Below are positions 1 through 11,850 of a stretch of 50,859 bases of DNA, piece after piece (position 1 is the stretch's first letter; every line of letters begins with the position of its first letter). The notes beneath the pieces are model-generated. The model saw only the letters and a program-made list of their open reading frames with translations, made no database searches and was not told the origin of the DNA. Both the position numbers and the translations under genes were made by a program. The stretch spans positions 4,010,264 through 4,061,122 of the forward strand of contig CM012955.1 of NCBI GenBank assembly GCA_000181795.3, given 5' to 3'. The stretch is from Trichinella spiralis. Lineage: Eukaryota > Nematoda > Enoplea > Trichinellida > Trichinellidae.

Positions 1-3000
1 TTTGCAAAATTCTCTAATCTATCCATATATAACCGTAGCCAAAAAAAAAGATTTCAAAATTTTGGAAAAATCATTTTTCACCCAAAACGCGAAAACAGCA
101 AAGTCTATAGCCCACAAAAATTCGATATTTTCGAAAATCCTATTTTTCTCAAAAAATAATGTGAGAATGTAGGAAAAAATTAGAAAACAACAATGAGCTT
201 GGTACCACGTTGCCTGATTGCGTATTTCTAGAGATATGGTAAAAAACTGAAACTAAAATATAATATTAATATTGAAAAAAGGAAAAAAAATAAAATAAAA
301 AAGTTGAAAAGATATTAGTAAAAAACGATTTTGTTAAAGTTTATCAAGAAATCCACATTATTTTGAGCAAAAACAGGTTCTTGTTTAAATAACATTTGTT
401 CCTGAATTTTTTTTGCATATTACAGCATCCAAAAAGTTTCAAATTTTTGTTAATGCTATTTCATTCACTGAATACGCTGCAGAAATAAGAATTAGTAAAT
501 AATATATAAATGCAATTTTAAACCAATGTGGGGTTGTTTCTATTTGTAAATGTGATAATCGCTAACTAAATATTTCATCAAATTTCTGAAAAAATTATCG
601 ATAATGTGTTACTGAAAATGAATATGCCCATAGTTCAAGTAAAATTTTAGTTCGTGATCAACCATGCAATAAATAAATTGTTAGAATTTACTGGAAACAC
701 GCTTTTAGTGTTTTTAAACTCATAAGTTAATATCTGAGCGGTTTCGAAACAATTCTGTGCACGGAGATATTGTTTCATCCTCAGTTGTTAGTCTGATTAT
801 GTTCCTTCCATTTCGAACTAATTATTACCAAAACAAATACTATATGTAAGGCTCATTTTGTTATGAGGAATTCAAGGAGTGTTGAAAATGAGAATAAATC
901 AAAATAGCCGCAGATTTGATACGAATGAGAACCCCTTGTGATGATAAAAATCATGAACAGCATTGTAATCCATGAAATGATTACGTTTCAAACAAAACAA
1001 ATATTTGCTAAGCATACGTTAAGACAATCAAGTGTTATTCGACGTCTAAGAAAAATAACGTTAGAAATTCGTTTCATCTGATAATGATAAACAGATAAAT
1101 TATTAAAAAGTTCATATATTGAGCGATTAAAATGAATTTCAGTTAGTTTTGAAGCAACTGTCGACAACTTAATCGAAATGGGCTGAAAATGTCAGAAAAT
1201 TGGTTTGCCGAAAACTAAAATATATTGCACAAGGATGCATATTTTGACAGATTATAGCACTATAATGGAAAGAATCGTTCATTAGCTGAATCTCACATAT
1301 TCCAGTTCAGTTTAAAGAAAGTTAACGATAGGCAACTTTTCTGTGTATTAAGATAAACAAACTGCCAACTTTAAAATCAATTTATTCCACTAGAATCATA
1401 TTGTGTTCAATCAGACTTTGCAAAATTCTCTAATCTATCCATATATAACCGTAGCCAAGAAAAAGATTTCAAAATTTAGAAAAAACATTTTTCACCCAAA
1501 ACGCGAAAACAGCAAAGTCTATAGCCCACGAAATTTCGATATTTTCGAAAATCCTATTTTTCTCAAAAAATAATGTGAGAATGTAGGAAAAAATTAGAAA
1601 ACAACAATGGGCTTGGTCCCGTGTTTACGGATTGCGTATTTCTCGAAATATTGCGGAAAAACTGAAACTAAACTACGATTTTAATGGTGATGAAAGGAAA
1701 AGAAATACAATATAGAAGTTGAATAGATATTAGTGGAGAACAAGGTTCTAAAGTTTATTAACGAATTTGCAATATTTTGAGCAAAAACAGGTTCTTGTTT
1801 AAATAACATTTGTTCCTGAATTTTGTTTACATAATACAGTTTACAAAAAGTTTCAAATTTTTGTTAACGCTATGTTCTCCATTGAATACAATACAGAAAT
1901 AAGAATTATTTAGAATAATAATATGTAAATGCAATGTTAATCCAATGTGGTGTTGTTTCTATTTGTAAATGTCACAATCGCTAACGAACTATTCCTTCAA
2001 ATTTCTGAAAAAATCATGGATTACATGCTATTGAAAATTTGTGTACCCATAGTTTACGTAATACTGTAGTTCGTAATCAACCATGCAATAAATAAATCGT
2101 TCGAATTTCGTGGAAGTGATTAATGATTTTTATCAAAGTAAACACTTACAACGCCTACGTTTTGATTTGCAGAAATTGATGATTATTTAACAGTAATAAT
2201 TTCAGAAATTTAATTCTATTAATCGTAAAAAAAAGAAATAATTAGTGAAAATGTAACAGATTCGATGTCAAAAATGTTTCATGTGCATAAATTGGCAGTC
2301 TCTGTTTCGGTTGAAAGAGAGTTACTGATAGCGACTATCCTATGTATTAAGGTACGCAATACGGCAAACTTAGAGCCCATTTATTCCACACCAACTGGAC
2401 TCTAGAAAACTAGAAAACTCTGAAACTCTAGAAAACGCTATGTTTTATCAATATAAAACTATAACAATCAAAAAAAGTCCAAATTTTGAAAACAAATTTT
2501 TCGCCGATTTTCGCAAAGACAACCAAGTCTATAGCTCATGAAATTTTGCAATTTTCCAGAAAAATTTCTTTCTCTACAAATTAAGGCAATTAATTTGTAT
2601 CGGTAGAGAATTATCCTCTAACTACTATAAAATTATCCCGAATACTCCTGATTGCGGACTTCTTGAAGTATAGCAAAAAAAGTGAAAATTAAAATAGAAT
2701 TTTAACGAAGTCGAAATAAAAAGGAATGAAAAATAAAATTTAAATAAATGTGCATACCGAATGTTTTCATTAATTTTTACAACCAAGCTTTAAATGTTTT
2801 CACCTGAAAAAAGGAGTCTATTTTAATAAGAATTGTTCCTGATTTTCATTAAAGCAACAGGAACTTTCAAAATTAAAAACCTTTATTCTTTGAATTTTTT
2901 TGACTTATTACAATTTAGAGATAAGAATTATCCAAAATTATCACATGAGAAAGCTACTTTTCTACAATGTGCCAGTCTTTTTATTCTGTAAATTTCGAAT

Positions 3001-3990
3001 GCCCAAACCGGTAACTTTATAAAATTTCTCAAAATATCATTGATTGCGGGTTATTCGAAATTTACATAGCTTTAACTGGCACACAATTGCTTGCAACTGT
3101 CATAATATTATTTTAGAATATGCCGTAGTTTCTGAGAAGAATGGAATAAGTTTCACAGTACAAACTGGTGGATACCTCTTCAGATTCGATGAAATTCCAA
3201 TCCTGGGCCGATTAGTTTGACATGAATTGTGAATATATGTAATTAATTTTTACCGCTGGCCACTACTTTGAATGCTCATTATGCAAATCGCCTTTCCATC
3301 ATTATTACGGTGCGAAATGAAATCAAAATAGTGACGGATTTGGCATCAGTGAGAAGATAGTTAATGAAGACGATAATTATGGGGACGGTATACCATGAAC
3401 TGTTTATGTCATGTAAAAGATTTGCAATGCATACTTTCTGGTTCGCTGGTATAGATTGATGATCTAGCATCAACAGTTTCAGCAATTCATTTAAATTGAT
3501 CATTAGAAAAAGTGAAATTAGTAGAAATCTAATACGTTGTAAGTCAACACTGTTTCACGGGCAGAAAGTCGCCGTCTGTGCTTCGGTAAACGGGATTTAT
3601 TGATGGAGAACTTTTCCATCTTTTAAGGTAGGCAATACGACAATTTTAGAGGCTGTCTATTCCACAACTATTGGGCAGTTTCTGATGAAACTCCCCAGAG
3701 CACGATCATTTATCATTGTGAAAGTTTAACAATAAAAAAAAGTCCAAATTTCCCCGTTTTACGCGAAACAGCGAAATCATCAAATCCATCAAATTTCGAA
3801 GTTTTCTAGAGAACGTTTTTCTCAAAAATGGCTTGAAAAGACTTGATTCGGTGAGAAGTGATTCGAGAAGTACTGTAAACTTATCCGCACCGTTCCTGAT
3901 TGTCTACTTCTCAATATTTTCCGCTGAAAGTCGACAACTTTCGTATGCATTAACATAGGCAAAGCGGCAACTTCAATTCACAACAGTTAC
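1..3990. repeat. Degenerate tandem array, four units of about 1-1.4 kb
   Basis: The first bases of the window recur almost unchanged at 1417, giving a 1416-bp period for the first unit. Unit 2 runs about 1417-2395 and lacks roughly 430 bp of the first. Unit 3 is about 2396-3665 and unit 4 is a stub at about 3666-3990. Each unit opens with an A-rich block containing a motif like 'cgaaaacagcaaagtctatag' and has a middle motif like 'cctgattgcgtatttc'. Each closes with a block like 'ggcaactttagagcc' followed by 'tattccac' (about 1341-1390, 2340-2390, 3619-3665, 3942-3990). Units 1 and 2 are close; 3 and 4 are much more diverged. No coding potential is visible. The window starts exactly on a unit boundary, so the array probably continues outside it. 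A satellite or a non-autonomous element amplified in tandem are both possible. Confidence 0.8.
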
Positions 3991-5450
3991 CGCACTCATC
4001 ATGTTTTATATAGTGCATTATGAATAACACCACTATTACTCTCCGCATATTTCGAAACATCCAAAAAACTACATAAGAATTAATGAAATAGTGAGAGAAG
4101 AAATATTTTATATCAAATAAGACAAAAGTCATTCAAATTTTTGCATTTAATTAAACAGATCTTTACATACTGGACAATACTTACGAAAAGATCGAATAAA
4201 GCAATAAAAATGAACAGCATTTTAAGAAATGCATACTTTACTGCACGCTTGTTGTTCCAACCGCATTGCGCTTTTTCTTTTGGCAATGTGCCATCTCTAA
4301 GGACGAAGTACTGCAATTATGCCAGAAGCATTATCCTCTTTGTAATGCGTTGCACCTAATTAATGCCGCCGTCTTTAATTATCTTGACGTACTCAAACCA
4401 ATGCTAGTGCATGCCTTCATCACACTACTAAGCATATATGCCATATTCTGGTGAACAATGAACAATGCTTCTTTGATTAATATGTTTGACGACACTGACA
4501 ATGAACAAACACATCATTGTGTACAGACCAGAGAATCGTTGAAATATAACATTATCATAGAAACGCCGTGTAGCATGGAACCTTCTTTAAACTCCTCTCA
4601 TTCCAAGTTATATATATCTGACAAACATTCAAAAAAGGCTCAGGATAAACAATACGCTGACAAATGGCCAATTTGTGAATCAATTGCTGCGCACACGCTT
4701 GCTCGGATGATTAAGCATTTGAAACGGACAGCGGATTCTCATAACGAACAGGAAAAAAAATTAATGGAATAATCAACAACCTATGGAACAAAGTTCGAAA
4801 TTTCGCAGCCAAACTGGAAACTTGAAGAAGGTGAGAAAAACATCAATCTATACAGTGCAAGTTAATAATGTTCAAGTATTAATTCAATCGACAATAAGGA
4901 CGATTATAATACTGAAAATGTGGAAATTACTTTTCCCACTTGAGAAATATTATCAATTAATGTTTCTCACCTTGAATAGGAAATACCTTGCCTTTTAATT
5001 GCTCGTTTAATTTTGCTATGAGCAACCTGGTATTGTGAAATTTTTCAGCAATTATTGTAAATTGAATAAATGACAGATTTGGTCGTGAAAGGAGTTGAAC
5101 ATTCTTATCCGGTAGCAAATTTCGAATGATTTGGTTAAAAATTTATAACGGTGAACTGTTATTTTTGAAATTAGAATTAACAGTTTGCTTGTTTCCCAAA
5201 GCAGGACGCTTGGAAAGCGAATACCGATACTGAGTTCATTTCTGCCTGTTGTTTTTTCACGATTGTTGGGCTTAGAATTTGTCGAGAAATTTTTTGAAAT
5301 TCTGATTCGAGAACTTGTTTTCGGACAACGAATCGAATGGATTATTGTTAATAAAATGTTAATTTACGATGCAAATTGAAATGAAAGAATACGATTTGAA
5401 ATTAGTAATTCATTTTCCGTCCTCTTTACTTTCTCAGCGCGAAGAGCAGA
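3991..5450. other. Unassigned region with weak open frames
   Basis: A plus-strand frame is open from about 4266 to 4772 with one stop at 4452-4454. Its second part (ATG 4458 to stop 4772) encodes 104 hydrophilic residues, and a good donor-like site (AAG then GTGAGA) lies at about 4831 in another frame. The part before 4454 ends in a hydrophobic stretch that could be a membrane segment. I recognise no family here, and the region may be a decayed gene, a gene with introns I cannot place, or chance. The stretch 5000-5450 is AT-rich and shows nothing further. Confidence 0.3.
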
Positions 5451-6612
5451 TCAGTTATGATTATTAATTAAAATGAAATTATCTCCTTCTGGATAAGCTG
5501 GTAAATTTAGTTGATACTTGTCGGCCACGCTTTCGGGAACGAAACGGCCTCCAAGAAAATGAAAATCACCACGGAATTTGATTGCGCATTTTTTCGGTGC
5601 AGTCAAAGAAATCAAACACTTCGGTTGCAGCGCATCCCCATCTATAGGACCTTGTTCAACGTGCCAACCTAAATTACAAACATAGCAATGATGGAACAGT
5701 GAAAGGTGGAAAAAATCTACCGGACGGTATGTCGATGCTGACCACTGGTATGGAATTGAACTTCGCAAGTTGTTGCAAGATTGTTTTGTAAGGTTCCTTA
5801 GCGGGAGGCTTGAAACTGAATCCAAAAATTGCATCAACTATCAAATGAAAAGTGTTCATATTGATGCCTTCAAGTGAATCACTGATTGGAATTCGAAATC
5901 CCTTCACTTGAGTAAGCAGTCTTTTCATCAAAATTGATCGTGGATTTGCTGGATAAACAACATGCGGCTGGTAATTCTGGAGACAGAGAAAACTCTTTTC
6001 AACGTTTACTCGCAAAATTACTTTGAAACTTACAAACATTTTCAAATGTCTGGCGCAGACCAACCCATCGCCACCGTTATTACCTGGCCCGCAGACGATC
6101 AGCACATTGTTGAATGATTGTCCGGGCGGATATGCTTTCAAAATTGAATTCGCGCACGACAGTCCGGCCAATTCCATCAACTGATCGACGGAAAACTGAT
6201 ATTCATCGAACAACTCTGTATCAATGTTTATCGCTTCTTGTTGACTTGAAAAAGAAAAAATATTTTAAACTCTGCCAACATTGTACACTTGATATAGAAG
6301 ACAGGAACTTTTATTCGATACGAAATTTCATTTCTAACCTGTCACGAACTTTAAACAAATCGTAACAATTAATTAAAATTATTTATTTTTCAACAAGTAA
6401 AAAAAAATCACAACAACTAATTAAAAAAACACCGCTGCAAAAGTGGAATTCAATTCCAACTTCACTGTATATAATTTTGAACAAGTAATATAAAAGTGAA
6501 AATCGACAATTGCATACGTTAAATATTTCACCATATTGGATACTTTTCGAAAAGTGGATGCGAATAATTTCCCCTTCAACAGCAAAATACTTCGCAGAGA
6601 AGTTGCAGACAT
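5451..6612 (-). CDS. NAXE: NAD(P)H-hydrate epimerase (YjeF N-terminal family)
   Basis: NAXE interconverts the R and S epimers of hydrated NAD(P)H so that the partner dehydratase can repair them; animal forms are largely mitochondrial. Four exons fit in phase: 6612-6518, 6244-6034, 5976-5721 and 5668-5451, all with GT-AG introns, giving 259 aa. Human-like landmarks are clear: [18 protein letters not shown], the nucleotide-binding loop [10 protein letters not shown] (residues 83-92), [10 protein letters not shown] with the likely catalytic Asp near 150, SIDIPSG and GGRFVPE near the C-terminus. The first 27 residues ([19 protein letters not shown]...) are basic and amphipathic and lack acidic residues, which suits a mitochondrial presequence, so I chose the ATG at 6612. 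The frame is open a little further upstream but has no earlier ATG. It is divergent from the Rab gene at 7735. The family call is secure; the first exon is inferred from phase and the VKYL motif. Confidence 0.95.
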
Positions 6613-7734
6613 GCAGATTTGAACACCATAAGTCGCCTGGGAATTTTCGCTCTGCAAACTGAACAATGTAGCAGTAGTGACAAAATTTGAAAATGAAGGT
6701 TCAATTTAATAGAAAAACGCGAATGGTTTAAAATTGAATACATCGAAATGTTACAATAATTGAAATATTTGATAAAAGTAATTGCTTTGTCATACTGTGC
6801 TTATTGTTAGTCGAATTATTCAATGTTGACATAAATTTGGCGTTGGATGAAAAGAAAAAGGACTTTTCGATTGTTTAGATTGGTTGATTCAAATTGACCT
6901 GCAATGTACGTTGCTCTGAGCTTCATCGTTGTTCATCTACTGTGCAGCGATCCATCTGCTGCTGATCTCTCATCCGAGCATTATGTAGCACTGATGAGCG
7001 AGTTGAGTTTTTTTGCGTTTCGCAGTTTTCAGATTTTTTTTTATTTGATATTATAAAATGAAAATATTTTTAATAATTGTAACTGACCAAAATTGAAAAT
7101 GATCACAATTAAAAGGAGATTTAGGTGAAAAATGGTTGCGATTCGAAAAGTTTTCGAAAACATGTTCATCAACATGCAATTACAGTATACCCACTTATAG
7201 TCAATTGATTATTTGGTCATAGAAATGTGACAATGGAAAAAGTGAAAATATTTTATAACTGAAGTTTGTATTTTTATTTTCAAATTATGTTTTGCTTTTC
7301 AAGTGTAAAATTTTACTTTTCTGCAAACTCAATTATTCGTACTTGAATATTACAGTAAGTGAAGAAAAAAAATACCAATTAAAGTAAGAAATTCAATTAT
7401 GCGTCCAATGGGTGGTGAGTTTTCAGTTTGGATTTGTTTATTTTTTGTTGTTAAATTAATATTTTTGACAGCAGTGTAAAAGTAGGTTTTGTAAAATGTT
7501 GAATTGTTCATGATTGATTGTTCTGTCATGTATCGATATCTGTTCAATGATCAGCGTTGACTGATGGAATCAGTTGAACGAGCGCGTGTGGTGTAAACTT
7601 GAGCAATGATAAATTTATTATTACTATTTTTGAGTTTTGAAAATTTTCTTCCACACAGATAGATGTTCGCGTGAGTTTCAGTTCGCAGTGCAGTGCAGTG
7701 CAGTGCAGTGGTTGCTGGTTGTTCACAGTTGACA
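6613..7734. other. Divergent intergenic region NAXE / Rab gene
   Basis: About 1.1 kb between two outward-facing genes should hold both promoters. It is AT-rich and shows no open frame I can support. Just before the Rab start, 7685-7710 carries about five tandem copies of the pentamer GCAGT, probably in the 5'UTR. A pyrimidine stretch ending in 'ccacacag' at about 7660 could be a splice acceptor for a leader intron. Confidence 0.5.
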
Positions 7735-8447
7735 ATGACCACACAAGCTCGTAAACAAGTGTACAAATTGGTGCTGTGCGGCGACTACGGAGTTGGCAAG
7801 AGTTCACTGTTCCGACGGTTTGTGTTCGACACGTTCGTCGAATCGTCGGACCGGAAATGCACGTTGGGATTTGACCATTTTGAAAAGACATATCCCATAG
7901 ACGACAAATGTGTAACGGTAAGTGTATGTGTGTGTGTGTGTGTGTGCGTGCGTGCGTATATTGTTCAGTTTTGCAGTTACAACTTTGGGACACGGGTGGC
8001 TTGGAGCGTGTGGCGACAGTGACGAGCAGTTATTTCAAATTTTCCAACGGCGTTCTGCTCGTTTTTGCCTACGACGACATGGACTCGTTGAACGACCTGT
8101 CGCAGCATTTGGTCGAAGCGTTGACTTGCGCCGAACAGGCTCGCTATTTCCTCTGCGGCAACAAAGCCGATTTGTACAACGAGCACAACGGCTACGGGCC
8201 CAACGAGGAGAATGTGAATTTGTTTTGCCAGCAGAGCAGTGTTGGCGGTGTGGGCGGCGGCAGCAATTTGTTCAGTCGTGTTTACAAAGTTAGCTGCAAA
8301 ACGAACGAAAATGTCGACGAAATGTTCAAAGACATCGCCAGACAACTCTCCGTTCACGGCTGCCATTCGGCTGCGCCGGATCCTGAAATGTTTCGACTGA
8401 AAGCTGTGGAGCCGTCGTCTTCGTATCGTCGACGATGTTGTTATTGA
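7735..8447 (+). CDS. Rab-family small GTPase with Leu at the catalytic Gln
   Basis: Rab proteins are membrane-attached GTP switches in vesicle traffic. Exon 1 is 7735-7917, the 59-bp intron 7918-7976 is filled with a GT/GC microsatellite, and exon 2 is 7977-8447, giving 217 aa. Motifs in order: P-loop GDYGVGKSS (residues 16-24), switch I CTLGFDHF with Thr43, LQLWDTGGLER (62-72), NKAD (123-126) and a G5-like SCK. The C-terminus RRRCCY is a Rab-type double-cysteine prenylation site. Normal Rabs read WDTAGQER; here Ala is Gly and the catalytic Gln is Leu, as in natural Rab25 (Gln to Leu), so intrinsic GTP hydrolysis should be weak. A glycine-rich insert lies between NKAD and SCK. I cannot assign a Rab subfamily. 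The exon is GC-rich like its neighbour TMEM231, 482 bp downstream on the same strand. Confidence 0.9.
7922..7957. repeat. GT/GC microsatellite filling the Rab intron
   Basis: About 36 of the 59 intron bases are alternating purine-pyrimidine (tgtg then gcgtgcgt), between the donor GTAAGT at 7918 and the acceptor TTGCAG at 7971-7976. Such DNA is prone to slippage and can adopt Z-form. Confidence 0.85.
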
Positions 8448-8929
8448 ACATTGTCGACAATTGCTGTGTGTGTTTTACTTGAAAAATTTTCGCAGCACCA
8501 TGTTCCCTGTTGCGGATGCGATATGCGGAACGACGAATGCATTGGATTTTTCCCACCGCCCTCCCCCCCCCTCTCCCCTTTCCTCGCCACAGTGACAGTA
8601 AATTGTGAGATAATTTTGTACAGAGAAAATGAAAATTAAGTTGTTCGTACGGTAATTTTGATTGACAAAATTCAACGGTTGCCAAGTGGTGTCTCGTTGC
8701 CAGGCAACGGTGTTCGGTGGCAATTCGCGTCGCGATGGTTGTTCGCCAACAGGTCGGTTTCGTCGTGTCAGTTGTTATTTGTTTGGTCGTTTCGATAGCG
8801 TGGCTGTGCGTGATGATTGCTGGCGGTCGACTGAACACCAGTCGGGCTGTATCGAATGGCAAAAATGCGCGAAGCGGTTAGCTGAGCGCCAAAAAAAAAA
8901 TATAGTATTCAATCAAAAATTCGACCACG
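8448..8929. other. Rab 3' end and TMEM231 upstream region
   Basis: This 482-bp gap between two same-strand genes contains a C-rich tract at 8551-8580 and a run of ten A at about 8891-8900. A frame on the plus strand is open through most of it but continues in the wrong frame into TMEM231 and has no family features. Promoter or UTR function is inferred only from position. Confidence 0.5.
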
Positions 8930-9892
8930 ATGACCGTCGACGTCCACGAAGATCCGGTGCGCGTTGTCCGTCGGGCCAGAATCTGTTCGGCCGCGTTCTG
9001 CTTCCATACGCTTTCGTCAACGTTCGCCGTCCTGTTTCCGCTGGTGATCGTGCTCAAGTATGGAAACTGGTGCCGACAGACGCCGACGTTTGCATGGCAA
9101 CGGCCGGCGATGACGTTCGGCGGCGAATTTTTCGTCCTGCTCTCGGGCCGGTCGTCGAACTCGTCCGACGGTCACTTGTTGTTCTGGAGCAGCGACGAGC
9201 GTTTCAACCGGCGAGACCAACGCCACGCCCGACCCTCGTTGGTCGAAACGTGCGAAATGGACCTCGACGGCGACGGTCTGGTGGACGAAATGCAATTCAA
9301 CGCCGCCGTGCCGCTGCACCACAGCCGGCTGGAAACAGTCGACTCGGCCAAGCTGTGGCTCGTTTTCAACCGTATGCTCAGATCGGGCGGCCAGTGTCAA
9401 TTCGACGAGGACGTGCTTGTGATGTTGGACGGCGGCGGTTCGGGTACAGTCGGACACCGGTGGACTGTGTCGGGCAGTTTGCGCGTGTCGGTTGTCGGTT
9501 CGAGCTCATCGTCACTGTCGGCCTGCGAACCCAGAAAAGCCGACCAGTCGCCTTTGGGTCGGTTGTTGACCACGTCGGACAAGTCGCCGCTGGACAGGAC
9601 CGTGTCCGAGATCGAAGGGCAGTTGTTGTTCAGAGTCGGGACTCTGGTTCCGTCGTACGGCCGGTGGCTCGAGACGTCGGACCTGGGCGCCGACCGATTT
9701 CGCATCAACGTCACCGTCGCCTACGTCGAAGAGCCGAGTCGGCTGTGGACGAGCAGCTTCGAAAACGTCTCCCTGGCTTGGACGCAGTATTTGACTCTGT
9801 TCGTGCCGGTGTTGATTTTGGTCCGATTCGTTCGTCGGCTGGTCTATAAAAACAATCTACTCAGTACAGTTGTTGCAGAAGAGAAGAAATAA
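8930..9892 (+). CDS. TMEM231: Transmembrane protein 231, ciliary transition-zone protein
   Basis: TMEM231 belongs to the Tectonic/B9 (MKS) complex at the ciliary transition zone and helps gate membrane proteins into the cilium. The gene is a single uninterrupted exon of 320 aa, close to the usual length of about 316. It has one membrane segment near residues 20-42 and another near 282-302. Between them is a long non-cytoplasmic domain with the family block CEMDLDGDGLVDEMQFN followed by AVPLHHS, matching human EDRNQDGKTDMLHFK then ELPLQS. Before the last helix comes the signature SLAWTQYLTLF, and the short tail VYKNNLLSTVV matches human VFQNQVVTTI. NVT and NVS sequons are present. The start is the first ATG in frame after a run of A. 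The exon is GC-rich, so long false frames overlap it on both strands. AATAAA signals lie near 10145-10165. A TMEM231 gene implies ciliated cells such as sensory neurons. Confidence 0.9.
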   Translation: MTVDVHEDPVRVVRRARICSAAFCFHTLSSTFAVLFPLVIVLKYGNWCRQTPTFAWQRPAMTFGGEFFVLLSGRSSNSSDGHLLFWSSDERFNRRDQRHARPSLVETCEMDLDGDGLVDEMQFNAAVPLHHSRLETVDSAKLWLVFNRMLRSGGQCQFDEDVLVMLDGGGSGTVGHRWTVSGSLRVSVVGSSSSSLSACEPRKADQSPLGRLLTTSDKSPLDRTVSEIEGQLLFRVGTLVPSYGRWLETSDLGADRFRINVTVAYVEEPSRLWTSSFENVSLAWTQYLTLFVPVLILVRFVRRLVYKNNLLSTVVAEEKK

Positions 9893-10490
9893 TTTCAATC
9901 GACCAGAACAAGAAGAAAAAAAAAATAATAATACCAATTGATTGATATTCGCAATGATTAATTAATTCATCTTGTCGATTGTTTGTAATGAAATTTCGAC
10001 AAATCGCGTCGGTCGGCTCAAAGGCCTGCGTGGGCGGCCGACTGAGAATTGTACTGCGTATTTTTCATTAAAATGATCAAAAAATTGCGTTCGCGAAAGC
10101 TACAGTAGGAAAATTGGAAAAAAAAACAAAACGATTCGATCCGAAATAAATGTTAACAATAAATAAATAATTGCGTGCATCATTTAAACGGGGGGAAGAA
10201 CAAAAAAAAGTGAAAAATGTGATTAAGGAAAAAGTTGAAATTCCGTCGGGTGTTGGTGTGTTGTTTTTTATTCATTGAAGAAAAAGTGAAACGTCGACCG
10301 TGGTGTGTGTTGGTGGATGTTCGACAGTCGAGGGATTAATCAGTGGAATTATTCGTCGAAAATTAATGTTGCTCAACAGAAACAGAGAGCTTTTGAGAGA
10401 AAGAGACAGAGAGAAGAGAAAAGCCACATTGATCACCACCGCCGGCCGTTTTGACCACTGTCGCACCATATTATGAGAAATAACAAAGTA

Positions 10491-10517
10491 TGCGTTGTTG
10501 TTGTTGTTGTTGTTGTT
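10491..10517. repeat. GTT trinucleotide microsatellite
   Basis: About nine copies of GTT lie downstream of TMEM231 with no coding context. Confidence 0.8.
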
Positions 10518-11820
10518 TTGCTCTTTTATTCATTTTCACAATAGAAATGAAAATATTTAATATTTGAAATATTTTTCAAGTTATAATAAAAAATAAGGAT
10601 GTTCAAAATTGTCACCATGTTTCTTTCGTATTCGGAATAATTGGACAGTAGGAGGATGTGCGTGCTGGTGCTTGGTTGTGCAAAGTTCAATTTGCATCGC
10701 TGATGAAATTCGTCGGCGTCGATTGGTCAGGAATTATTACAAATCGATCATATGCAAATTTTCTGTTTCCTTTTCCATTCGTCGCGTGGGACAATTATTA
10801 TTATTTTAGCAATTTTTCCATTTCCATTGTTAACAATTGTTCAATATTTTCTCTCTCACTCTCTCCTCTCCACGGAAGAACAAACCTGAAGAATAACCAA
10901 ACCGAATAACAATGCGCCAGAATTTGAATTTTCCCATTTGCCTCGTTCAACAACGTGTTGTTTGTCAGTTGGAAATTGAAAAGATTAATTTGGCGAAATT
11001 TACCGTTATTATATTATTACCTTCCGTTTCTTTTTCTCCCACACATACAAATCAATAAATCTATAAGCAAACATAAATATCCATTTGAATTGGTGGATTT
11101 GTGGGGGCTGTGTTATTGGTACGCGGCCGAGGGCGGACACATTGGAGAGCTTTTAAATTTTCAACAACGTGGCCGGCCACTTGAACAGATTTTATTTTTC
11201 ATTTCTTTCTGCTTGTTAAACACGTAGACGACGGACCACTTTTCGCAAATGAATAAATGCATCACCAATGCAACCGTGATTTCCGAGCTTTTTCTCCAAT
11301 TTCTTCTCTCTCGGAACGGACAAAATTGAAAAATATTTAATTTTTATTCATCGCAGACTTTGAATAAATGAATAATTAATTTTGAAATAAAATGTGGAAA
11401 AAAGGAAAAACATTTTTTCAACCAATAAAACGTTGTTACTTTTCTCACTGTCCAGGTTGTGGAACAAGCACAATTCCACCGATCCAGCGGCTTGTTGGGA
11501 AAAACATTCACTTTCTCTGTTGTTGTTGTTGCTGTTGTTGAAATGAAAATTTTTACAGTACACAGACCAAAGTCAGTATCCACAAAAAGAGACTCATGTT
11601 CAAAAGTTATTATTATTATTATTATTGTTTTTTTTTCATTTTTATATTCTTGATTTTTTGACAATTGTGAAATGAGAATTTGTTTCAATTCAGATTCAAA
11701 TAAAGAAAACCACAACACCTTCATCTGGAGGCAAATTTTCTCGGTCCAATTCCATCTTCTCAAGCGTAGCCCAATTCAAGACGCTGGCAAGTAGTTCGAG
11801 AAAATGCTTCGATGGAAAAG

Positions 11821-11850
11821 CTTCTTCTTCTTCTTCTTCTTCTTCTTCTT
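11821..11850. repeat. CTT trinucleotide microsatellite
   Basis: Ten CTT units in a row. An ATT run lies nearby at 11607-11626. Both are intergenic. Confidence 0.85.

Noticed and set aside
9017-9457. 146-codon minus-strand frame
   Set aside because: Antisense shadow of TMEM231.
8662-9849. 395-codon plus-strand frame overlapping TMEM231
   Set aside because: It is the out-of-frame shadow of the GC-rich TMEM231 exon; arginine-rich, with no domain, while the other frame matches TMEM231 along its length.
10272-10469. 65-codon minus-strand frame starting with ATG and hydrophobic near the N-terminus
   Set aside because: Low-complexity Ser/Leu run from a CT-rich tract; no acceptor, partner exon or family.
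11344-11763. 139-codon minus-strand frame
   Set aside because: Contains long runs from ATT and GTT microsatellites, has no ATG-led domain and shows no splice partners.
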